From positions 1 through 15,029 of the forward strand of contig DAOVCL010000024.1 of NCBI GenBank assembly GCA_030670005.1: a stretch of DNA of 15,029 nucleotides, written 5' to 3'. Below the pieces are notes generated by a model that saw only the letters and a list, made by a program, of their open reading frames with translations, did no database searches and was not told the DNA's origin. Position 1 is the first letter of the stretch, and each line of letters begins with the position of its first letter. This document shows positions 7,006 through 12,983 of this stretch, piece by piece. A program made the position numbers and the translations under genes. The stretch comes from Candidatus Zixiibacteriota bacterium (GTDB lineage Bacteria > SM23-81 > DAOVCL01).

Positions 7006-7161
7006 CCGCACTTTAGTGCGGGTTGGGCCCCTTCAGGGCCCTCTTTGGAGTGCTGTGACAGGAGTCACAGCACTCCAAAGGGGCTAAAGCCCAGAAGAGG
7101 TTACCCCAGCTAAAGCTGGGTAGAAGCAACTAAATGTAGGGACAGGGCTTTAGCCCTGTCC
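7006..7161. repeat. cluster of six different perfect hairpins
   Basis: In order: CCGCACT/AGTGCGG (7006-7021, loop TT); GGGCCC/GGGCCC (7025-7041, loop CTTCA); a 17-bp stem CTTTGGAGTGCTGTGAC/GTCACAGCACTCCAAAG (7043-7080, loop AGGA); GGGCT/AGCCC (7081-7092, loop AA); CCCAGCT/AGCTGGG (7105-7120, loop AA); GGACAGGGCT/AGCCCTGTCC (7140-7161, loop TT). Four of the six share a (C)TTTA(G) or (C)TAAA(G) centre with different arms. This resembles a modular palindromic element found interspersed in some uncultured bacterial genomes (recalled, unchecked). It is not a CRISPR array because there is no repeated unit of constant length. Confidence 0.7.
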
Positions 7162-7312
7162 GAGGGGACGGACCGACATCCCGGCCATCTGCGGGGCGCG
7201 GAACGCAACATTACCCGGCAACTGACAAGGGGAATTAAGTTGGTAATTAGAGATTTGCCCCCAACTTGCATTGAAAAGTCAAGAGTAAAGATGTGACCCC
7301 TTATTATCCCTC

Positions 7313-8479
7313 CTAAACTACATATCAGCTCCCGGATACCTCTTCGATCAGAAGAGGTTTGAGGGGCTCTGGCCAGCCCGCTATCAGCTCATTGGAAAGG
7401 ATATCCTCACCACCCATGCCGTCTACTGGCCTATAATTCTGAAGGCCATTGGGCTTGAGCCTCTGGAGACCATCATCGCCCACGGCTGGTGGCTTATGGG
7501 GAGGGACAAGATGTCTAAGTCGAGGGGGAATGTGGTCAGCACCGAGGAGCTGGCCTAAAGCTATGGGGCCGATGGCTTTCGTTACTTTCTGATGAGGGAG
7601 ATGACCCTGGGGCAGGATGCCGGCTTCAGCGATAAGGCCTTAGTGGGGAGGCTAAACAGTGATTTGGCCAACGACCTGGGGAATCTGGAGAGCAGGCTTT
7701 TGAAGATGGTGGATGGCTGGTGGGAGGGGAAGATCCCTCAACCAGGGGATTACCAAGAGGAGGACGAGGAGCTGAAGAGGTTGACCTCACAGGTGGCCGA
7801 AAGGGTGGAGGATTTGGTGGAACAACTCAAGCTCGATGGGGCCATTGAGGAGACATTCAGACTGATTAGGGCCACAAACAGGTATATAGAGGTCACCTCC
7901 CCTTGGAGACTGCAGAAGGAAGGGAGGAGGGAGAGGTTGGGGACTGTCCTCTATATCGCCTGCGAGGCCTTGAGAGTGGCCTCCCTTCTTTTGAGTCCGG
8001 TTATGCCCGGAAGCTGCGGAAGAATTAGGCAAAGGTTGGGAATGGAGGAGGCGAAACCCTCCTGGAAAGATGCCTATAGGTGGGGCCTCTTACCGCCTGG
8101 GGGTAGGATAAAGAGGGGGGATCCTTTCTTCCCACGACTTAAACTCAAGAAACCGGAGGAGGAGATAGTCAGTTGGGAGGAGTTTAAAAGGCTTGATCTG
8201 CGCACGGCGGAGATAATGAAAGCAGAGAAAGTGGAGGGAACGGATGAGCTCCTCAGGCTGAAGATTGACATAGGTGGGGAGTTAAGGCAGATAGTGGCTG
8301 GGATCGCCCATCGCTACCAACCACAGGAACTGATCGGGAGGCAGATCGTGGTAGTGGCCAACCTCCAGCCAGCAGAGATCAGGGGGATCCAGTCCCATGG
8401 GATGTTATTAGCGGCTGTCTCTGGGAAGGACCTCGTCCTCATCACGCCAGACGGGGAGATCCCCCCGGGGCGAAGGTAG
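7313..8479 (+). pseudogene. metG: methionyl-tRNA synthetase remnant, N-terminus lost, in-frame stop
   Basis: One constant frame reads as the C-terminal two-thirds of MetRS. It begins near LNYISAPGYLFD, continues IGKDILTTHAVYWP, AHGWWLMGRDKMSKSRGN (KMSKS at 7508-7522), then a TAA at 7556-7558 where family members have a sense codon just before SYGADGFRYFL. Beyond it are the anticodon-binding helical domain (FSDKALVGRLNSDLANDLGNLESR) and a C-terminal Trbp111-type tRNA-binding domain (FKRLDLRTAEIMKAEKVEGT, IVAGIAHRYQP, NLQPAEIRGIQSHGMLLAA), ending normally at 8479. The Rossmann half with the HIGH motif is missing; upstream text is non-coding and hairpin-rich. A functional metG must exist elsewhere. 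The ATG at 7592 could express the C-terminal 295 residues alone, but I see no good ribosome binding site. A single-base substitution explains the TAA; sequencing error would not explain the lost N-terminus. Confidence 0.85.
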
Positions 8480-8731
8480 AGTAACAAGGGGAATCTCCTC
8501 CCCTACCATCCGTTGAATTTGCCTGGCAAAGGGATTGAAGTCAAGCCATGAGGTTTTTGTGAAGGGGGAAATTCTTGCGAAAAAACCTTGTCTTTTGGAA
8601 AACAGGGCATTATTTTTACAAAAAGAGGTGTGGTGATTAGGTTAATGCTGATGCACATACATATTCTTCTTATCTGAGCAGGTACAGCTAAAAAGATGTA
8701 GATTCTTCCTTTTTTAAACTACTCATTCTTC

Positions 8732-8761
8732 CCCTAGGGCTTTGAGCTAAAGGCTCCAGGG
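8732..8761 (+). other. imperfect hairpin upstream of the NTF2-like gene
   Basis: CCCTAGGGCTTT (8732-8743) pairs imperfectly with AAAGGCTCCAGGG (8749-8761) around GAGCT, with one mismatch and one bulge. It includes an AGCTAAAG stretch like the hairpin cluster at 7006-7161 and could be a terminator-like or repeat-derived structure in the leader. Confidence 0.35.
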
Positions 8762-8793
8762 AAAGGGGGTTCCTGTTTGATTTTTGGGCAGAA

Positions 8794-8799
8794 AGGAGG
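8794..8799 (+). promoter_or_regulatory. ribosome binding site deciding the NTF2-like start
   Basis: AGGAGG seven bases before ATG 8807. It excludes the in-frame TTG at 8777, which would add ten residues in front of an otherwise well-formed signal peptide. Confidence 0.75.
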
Positions 8800-8806
8800 T
8801 TTTACA

Positions 8807-9424
8807 ATGTCTATTAAGTTTCTTAAAATAGCCATCTTTTTATCATTTTTCTTCCTTCAGCTAACTATTTCTGCTTCTTTTTCTTATGTAGACTCCAAAC
8901 CCGATGGGCCCTATACTGTGAGGCTTTCTGATAAGCAGAAGATCTACCTTCTGATTGACCTGCTTAGGAAAGGGGTAAAGCAGCAGAAGCCCGAAAAGAT
9001 AGCTGAGGTTATGGCTCCTGATTTTGGTAGTGGAGGCAAGAGTCTGGGGAAGAAGAAACTTAAGGCGGAGTTGAACGATCTGTTCACCAATTCTCAAGAG
9101 AGAAGAGAAAGTGCCAGATTCAAGGAGTTAAAGCCGGTTGGTATGGAGGTGAGTTCAACCTGGGATTTTGAGATTAGGGATGTAAAGGTCCATCTACGAG
9201 GAAATAAGGCAACGGTGGACTGTGACCTGATTTTCTGGGCGGCAACCCCGGATCCGGAGGATAAAGACTATCCTTTGGGGAGAAGGGTGAAGGAGACATT
9301 TATCTTCTCCAAAAGGGATGATGTCTGGAGACTCTCCCGTGCAGATAAGTTCTTAAATTTCCTCGAAAGTTATGGGGAGATTCCTCTGGATAAGGGGAAT
9401 GAAGAAACCCCTAAGGTGAAATGA
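8807..9424 (+). CDS. exported NTF2/SnoaL-like domain protein
   Basis: 205 residues from ATG 8807. Residues 1 to about 25 form a signal peptide: MSIKFLK, then a hydrophobic run rich in Phe, ending near SASFSY. The mature part has helices (DKQKIYLLIDLLRKGVKQQKPEKIAEVMAPDF) followed by a strand-rich section (DFEIRDVKVHLRGNKATVDCDLIFWAA, then VKETFIFSKRDDVWRLSRADKFLNFL), which is the helix-then-sheet layout of cystatin-like NTF2/SnoaL domains, where the closing 'xxWRLSR' strand is typical. Specific function is unknown. Its stop overlaps the start of the next gene by four bases, so the two are translationally coupled. A second, broken copy lies at 12652-12978, again directly before an NHL-propeller gene, which says the pairing is conserved. 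Confidence is in export and fold, not role. Confidence 0.7.
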   Translation: MSIKFLKIAIFLSFFFLQLTISASFSYVDSKPDGPYTVRLSDKQKIYLLIDLLRKGVKQQKPEKIAEVMAPDFGSGGKSLGKKKLKAELNDLFTNSQERRESARFKELKPVGMEVSSTWDFEIRDVKVHLRGNKATVDCDLIFWAATPDPEDKDYPLGRRVKETFIFSKRDDVWRLSRADKFLNFLESYGEIPLDKGNEETPKVK

Positions 9425-9747
9425 TGTTTAGAAGAATAATCTTATCCCTGGCTATCCTTTTTATAGCCCTAATTTTCCCGGTTGACAATCCTCTTTTTGC
9501 CGATCAAACAACACTAATTCAGGCAGATATCTTCGAAGGTATTTCTAAATTGACCAAGGGGGTAGCCAATAGCCAGTGGAATGTTGACCTTTTCTCCAGG
9601 CCTTATTCATCTGCACTCTCTTACACTACAAATTATTATGCCTCACAAATGAGGCATGCTTTAGTTTTTGTAGTTGACCCTTGTTGGAATAGGGTAGTCT
9701 ATTATGATACTGCCGCAAAAAGTCCATTCCGAGCTATAACGGATTAG
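9421..9747 (+). CDS. N-terminal remnant of exported NHL-propeller protein (first copy)
   Basis: 108 residues in a gene that overlaps the NTF2-like stop; ATG 9424 has slightly better spacing from AAGGTGA (9413-9419) than ATG 9421. A signal peptide ends near PLFAD. After it, QTTLIQADIFEGISKLTKGVAN, DLFSRPYSSALSYTTNYY and FVVDPCWNRVVYYD align residue by residue with the start of the long propeller protein at 12984 (QTTLIQADAFPQEGIRKLTKSVAN, LFSRSYRSSLSYTTDYY, FIIDPNWERMVYSD; all shown as short matching segments). Similarity stops around residue 97 and the frame ends 11 residues later, so the propeller blades and C-terminal domain are lost. It may still be exported, but it is best read as the truncated stump of a duplicated gene. 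Confidence 0.7.
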   Translation: MMFRRIILSLAILFIALIFPVDNPLFADQTTLIQADIFEGISKLTKGVANSQWNVDLFSRPYSSALSYTTNYYASQMRHALVFVVDPCWNRVVYYDTAAKSPFRAITD

Positions 9748-9945
9748 ATCGAGATGAATAACACATTCATATCTAAATGAGTTGCACCCAGCTCTCAATG
9801 CCCAGAAGAGATTGTGGATACATACGAGGGATATTTATACACAAGATCGTTTGACTTACATCTTCCTAACATGGTAAGCATTGAGTATTAGGAAAATATG
9901 ATCTTGTTGGTTGAGTTTTGTGAGAAAGGAGGCAATTGGGCAATT
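9748..9945. other. junction sequence after the truncated propeller gene
   Basis: Non-coding, AT-rich, with no similarity to the continuation of the propeller gene that I can see in any frame. This is the likely breakpoint where the peptidase/TPR block joined the first NTF2-NHL copy. Confidence 0.45.
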
Positions 9946-10611
9946 ATGAAAAAGAGAGAATGTATGCTGTATTGTTTTAAAATTGCTATACTCTTTTTGC
10001 TTCCCATACTCTGTTCGGGCTGTTGGCTATGGGATATACTATTTAATGTAGATGTTGATGACGAGCAGTTAGAAAAAACTATGCACATTGAATATGACCA
10101 TCAGGTCTCATACGATGTCTTTTTCAGACAGGAGGGTTTGGACGATTTAGAGGATGCTTTTGCTAATGCTGGAACTGATGTTGATCTGTGGGATGGGGGT
10201 GAGGTCATTGCTGATGAAATAATTGACTATACGTTTGCTGATGTAGAAGCATATTCCAGAAAGCATAGGGATGATACAACAAATTACAATATGCATCTTT
10301 TGGGGGTTCAGGCTGCCAAAAATCATCCTACGATTTTGGGGGTTTCAGAGGGGGGTGGTGGTCCATTTAGCTGGTCGTTCGTGTTTGTTCAGACGATCAA
10401 AGATCATCCCAATGTCAATGATGAAGATAATATGATTGAGAGGGTTACAATTCACGAGTTAGGACATCAAAGAGCAAATTTAACTGAAGCAGATGAACAC
10501 CCAGAGTTACACAGCTCAAGTGATTGTGTGATGTATAGAACCTATTCTCCCCATGCTCATCCCCAGTTTTGTAGTAAGTGCCAACAAACAATTAAAACCG
10601 TTAGTTGGTAA
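9946..10611 (+). CDS. putative archaemetzincin-like zinc metallopeptidase lipoprotein
   Basis: 221 residues from ATG 9946; AAGGAGG (9926-9932) lies a rather long 13 bases upstream, and an ATG at 9898 is in frame but would put 16 residues before the signal peptide. MKKRE, a hydrophobic run and ILCSGC form a lipoprotein signal peptide with Cys26 as likely lipid anchor, though Cys at -3 is not canonical. The zinc motif is TIHELGHQRANL, with His170, Glu171 and His174. Downstream come DCVM at Cys194 and CSKC at Cys209 and Cys212. This HExxH ... CxM ... CxxC order recalls archaemetzincins (HExxHxxGx3Cx4CxMx17CxxC), but the Gly and the first Cys positions differ and the third zinc ligand is not obvious; Asp or His in EADEHPELH could serve. 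The TPR gene follows after 16 bases. Remnants of two more copies occur at 11582 and 12614. Confidence 0.68.
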   Translation: MKKRECMLYCFKIAILFLLPILCSGCWLWDILFNVDVDDEQLEKTMHIEYDHQVSYDVFFRQEGLDDLEDAFANAGTDVDLWDGGEVIADEIIDYTFADVEAYSRKHRDDTTNYNMHLLGVQAAKNHPTILGVSEGGGGPFSWSFVFVQTIKDHPNVNDEDNMIERVTIHELGHQRANLTEADEHPELHSSSDCVMYRTYSPHAHPQFCSKCQQTIKTVSW

Positions 10612-10627
10612 TAGGAGGTGAAAACTA

Positions 10628-11542
10628 ATGAAAAATAAAATTGTCGTTACCCTTTTGGGGACATTCGCATTACTATTCTGTCTTTTGTGGATCTATCATG
10701 CAATAGCTGATGATTCCTCGTCCGTGCGGTTAGAGATAAACTTAGCGAAAGACACTTTTCTCCTATATGAACCAATTTGGGTTACGCTCTCGCTCACTAA
10801 CATCGGCAGCAGTCCAAAACGGGTTACTGAACCCTCTTCTTTACTGGATAGGCATTTTTGTTGTTATGTAGTCGATTCAAAAGGGGATACTCTTAGTAAA
10901 AATGCTTCAAGCTATGCTCTAGGCTATCCAAGTGTCATAATTGAGCCAAACGAGACTATCTCTTATGCGCATAATTTGCTGGGAGTCTATGGGGGAGTTA
11001 AAGGTAAATTCCCTAGTCTATATTTTCTAAAGCCCGACACACATTCAGTTCAGGCAGGACAGATTGTGAATGTGTGGAGCTCTCCTGACCGTGAGGTAGT
11101 CAAGAAATCCAACACGCTTAAATTCACTGTAAGAGAGCCAACTGGGGAGGAACTTAAAGCCTGTCAGTTGCTAAGAGAGGCAGATGACTATTATAGGCGA
11201 AAGAAGCTGGAGAACAGGTTGGAGAAGTTACGTAGGATTGTGGATCAATATCCCAATAGCGTTTATGCTGATTTGGCACTCCGAAAAATTGCTCGTACCT
11301 ATGTAATTGGTCTTAGTAACGACCTAAGGGCAATTGAAGCGTTTGAGGAGCTTATTGAAATATACCCTAAGTCGCCGTTTGTGGATAATGCTGTTTTGGG
11401 CATTGCCCTTTTTTACGAGAATAAGAAGCAAATCGAGAAAGCAAAAATTGCACTTGAGGTGATAGTAGAGAAATATCCAGACAGCAGAGCATCTGGGGAA
11501 GCGGCGAAGATTTTGAGCAAGATAGAAAAGGGGGAATTTTAA
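10628..11542 (+). CDS. exported beta-sandwich plus TPR protein, copy 1
   Basis: 304 residues; ATG 10628 has AGGAGGTG (10613-10620) seven bases upstream and lies only 16 bases after the peptidase gene. Signal peptide to about residue 27 (cleavage near IADD). Residues about 33-170 look like an Ig/BsuPI-type beta-sandwich: LEINLAKDTFLLYEPIWVTL, SLTNIGSSPKRV, YVVDSKGDTL, IEPNETISYAHNLL and KFTVREP. From about residue 178 a helical part shows TPR-like repeats as in BamD/YbgF-type proteins: IVDQYPNSVYADLALRKIA, AIEAFEELIEIYPKSPFVDN, AKIALEVIVEKYPDSRASGE. It is likely periplasmic or surface-exposed and serves protein contacts. BsuPI-like domains include proteinase inhibitors, so a link with the adjacent peptidase is conceivable but unproven. 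The paralogue at 11691 shares the whole layout. Confidence 0.68.
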   Translation: MKNKIVVTLLGTFALLFCLLWIYHAIADDSSSVRLEINLAKDTFLLYEPIWVTLSLTNIGSSPKRVTEPSSLLDRHFCCYVVDSKGDTLSKNASSYALGYPSVIIEPNETISYAHNLLGVYGGVKGKFPSLYFLKPDTHSVQAGQIVNVWSSPDREVVKKSNTLKFTVREPTGEELKACQLLREADDYYRRKKLENRLEKLRRIVDQYPNSVYADLALRKIARTYVIGLSNDLRAIEAFEELIEIYPKSPFVDNAVLGIALFYENKKQIEKAKIALEVIVEKYPDSRASGEAAKILSKIEKGEF

Positions 11543-11627
11543 AAAACCTTAATTGTTGCTTTGAATATAGGGAGGATCCAGATGAGAAACTTTGCTGAGT
11601 TCTCTATTGTTCTGTGCTTTAATAATA
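11462..11627 (+). repeat. long direct repeat, copy 1
   Basis: Covers the last 26 codons of TPR copy 1, its 3' flank and the start of a peptidase remnant. It matches 12494-12650: five substitutions over the first 130 or so bases, then a 10-base deletion and a few changes near the end. From about 11508 to 11590 only one difference is visible, far closer than the rest of the two TPR genes. Confidence 0.85.
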
Positions 11628-11674
11628 AATTCTGTGGTATGTGCCAACAAACACTTAGAAACGTTGTTTGGTAA
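11582..11674 (+). pseudogene. 30-codon remnant of a second metallopeptidase gene
   Basis: GGGAGG (11570-11575) stands six bases before ATG 11582, and an intact 30-codon frame follows: MRNFAEFSIVLCFNN joined to KFCGMCQQTLRNVVW. The second half matches the end of the peptidase at 9946 (FCSKCQQTIKTVSW), including the CxxC and the terminal Trp-stop, and the spacing to the next ribosome binding site is also kept. The first half looks like the start of a signal peptide. The simplest reading is an internal deletion that removed the catalytic middle, HExxH included. It could still be translated as a CxxC micropeptide. Confidence 0.65.
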
Positions 11675-11690
11675 TGGGAGGTAAAAGGCG

Positions 11691-12497
11691 ATGAAAAGGG
11701 AAATTGCTATTATCTTTTTTGTGTTTCTTGGAACATTGGCTCCACTGTTCCCATTTTCTGATCTTAACGAAGTGATAGCTGGCGATTCTCAACCCTTGCA
11801 ATTGGAGATAAGTTTAGAGAAGGACGCCTTTTTACTGCGTGAACCAATCTGGGTTGAGATCTTGCTCACCAACACTGGGAACAGCTCAAGGCGAGTTACT
11901 CATTCTTCACCGCATAGGTACTTGCGACTTTATATAGTAAGTTCAAAAGGTGACACACTTTCTAAACGTATCATAACTTCTTATATGAGACCACCAAAAG
12001 GCACAGTACTTAAACAAGGCGAATCTATTTTGTATACGCTTAATTTACTCACATTATATGGGGGAAAGGAGGACAAATTCAATGTTAGATATTTTATAAC
12101 ACCTGATACATACTCCATTCAGGCAGAACAGACTGTAGATATATGGAGTTCTCCTGAGCTTTTGAAAATCAAATCAAATCTCATTAGGTTTACTGTAAAG
12201 AATCCGACTGGGGAAGAGCTCAAAGCCTGTCAGTTGTTAAAGGAAGCTTATGAGCTTCAGATCCAAGAAGGGGGGGAAACACCAAAAGATGAGTTTAGAC
12301 ACATTGTTGAGTTGTATCCTAACAGCGTTTATGCTGATTTAGCACTTATGTACATTTCGGGTCCACGTGATGGCTATAAGGAGCTCTTCGAGAATTATCC
12401 TAATTCACCTTTTGTTAGAAAGGCTGTCTCTAACATCGCGGATTTTTATAAGGATAAAGAGGGAACTGAAAAAGCGGTCAGCGTACTCAAGGCATAG
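11691..12497 (+). CDS. exported beta-sandwich plus TPR protein, copy 2, 3' frameshifted
   Basis: 268 residues as it stands; ATG 11691 has GGGAGGT (11676-11682) eight bases upstream. Signal peptide to about residue 30 (ending near VIAGD). The beta-sandwich repeats copy 1: LEISLEKDAFLLREPIWVEI, LLTNTGNSSRRV, YIVSSKGDTL and TVKNPTGEELKACQLL. The TPR part is shorter than in copy 1 (VELYPNSVYADLALMYI, YPNSPFVRKAVSNIADF). Near 12493 one base is missing relative to copy 1, giving an early stop after SVLKA; in the other frame the lost ending (IVEKYPNSRASGEAAKIL to KIEKGEF) is complete up to a stop at 12572-12574. This is either a decaying paralogue or a sequencing indel. If corrected the protein would be about 294 residues. 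Confidence 0.65.
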   Translation: MKREIAIIFFVFLGTLAPLFPFSDLNEVIAGDSQPLQLEISLEKDAFLLREPIWVEILLTNTGNSSRRVTHSSPHRYLRLYIVSSKGDTLSKRIITSYMRPPKGTVLKQGESILYTLNLLTLYGGKEDKFNVRYFITPDTYSIQAEQTVDIWSSPELLKIKSNLIRFTVKNPTGEELKACQLLKEAYELQIQEGGETPKDEFRHIVELYPNSVYADLALMYISGPRDGYKELFENYPNSPFVRKAVSNIADFYKDKEGTEKAVSVLKA

Positions 12498-12650
12498 TAG
12501 AGAAATATCCAAATAGCAGAGCTTCTGGGGAAGCAGCGAAGATTTTGAGCAAGATAGAAAAGGGGGAATTTTAAAAAACCTTAATGGTTGCTTTGAATAT
12601 AGGGAGGATCCAGATGAGAAACTTTTGCTAGGTTCTGTGCTTTGATAATA
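12494..12650 (+). repeat. long direct repeat, copy 2
   Basis: Matches 11462-11627. It contains the frameshifted tail of TPR copy 2, then GGGAGG and an ATG at 12614 that begins like the first remnant (MRNF) but reaches a stop at 12629-12631, so it marks a third, almost fully lost peptidase start. Directly after 12650 the text switches to the broken NTF2-like copy. Confidence 0.85.
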
Positions 12651-12651
12651 C

Positions 12652-12978
12652 CGACTTACTTTCCAGGACTTCGAAATCAGAAATGTAGAAGTCTATGTCA
12701 GTGGCAATACTGCGGTTGTCACCTGTAATTTGATCTTCTGGGCGGCGGAGCCGGACCCGGAGGATAAGGAATATCTTTTTGGGGGATAGGAAGGGTAAAG
12801 GAAACACTCCTTTTCCCCAAGAAGACGATATTTGGAGGCTGTATCTCGGGCCGGCAGGCTGTTGAACTTTACTGAGAGAGATGAAGAAATACGTTTAGTT
12901 GAGAAACAAGAAGAAATGCCTAAGGAAGAAACAGTTAGAAGAAAATTTGAAATCCTTAACATACGAAAGACGAGGTGA
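12652..12978 (+). pseudogene. broken second copy of the NTF2-like gene
   Basis: Starts mid-gene, matching the protein at 8807 from its DFEIRDVKV strand: QDFEIRNVEVYVSGNTAVV, then LIFWAAEPDPEDKEYLF. A frame change follows and the original frame stops at TAG 12787-12789. Further pieces are readable in shifted frames: GRVKETLLF, DDIWRL, SRAGRLLNFTERDEE and a Glu/Lys-rich tail ending with TGA at 12976-12978. At least two frame changes are needed, and the N-terminal half with signal peptide is absent, so this is a pseudogene. Its position directly before the propeller gene mirrors the intact first copy. Confidence 0.8.
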
Positions 12979-12983
12979 GTGTT

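Larger units (their letters stand above)
6853..7312. other. 460-base intergenic region rich in hairpins
   Basis: No gene is visible. It holds a CCGTCAG-family hairpin (6899-6922), an AT-rich palindrome (AAAAATT at 6948-6954 and AATTTTT at 6957-6963), a run of six perfect hairpins (7006-7161), and then about 150 bases of non-coding text up to the point where metG homology starts. The final part contains AAGTTGG (7237-7243) and CCAACTT (7261-7267), a 7-bp inverted repeat with a 17-base spacer. Confidence 0.6.
8480..8806. other. 327-base AT-rich intergenic region
   Basis: No gene is visible. Just after the metG remnant AGGGGA and TCCCCT (about 8491-8508) can form a 6-bp stem without a T-run. 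A weak promoter-like pair is TTGTCT near 8588 with TATTTT 17 bases later, each 4 of 6 to the sigma-70 consensus. An imperfect hairpin lies at 8732-8761. From here on base composition is visibly more AT-rich than before. Confidence 0.4.

Noticed and set aside
7006..7161. CRISPR array
   Set aside because: The hairpins differ in sequence and spacing; there is no constant repeat unit with unique spacers and no cas gene in the window.
7592..8479. Independent intact gene starting at ATG 7592
   Set aside because: The same frame upstream is clear MetRS sequence with KMSKS, so this is the downstream part of a broken metG, and the ATG lacks a ribosome binding site.
8588..8615. Sigma-70 promoter TTGTCT-17-TATTTT
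   Set aside because: Only 4 of 6 matches in each box, in AT-rich text more than 190 bases before the gene; too weak to list as a feature.
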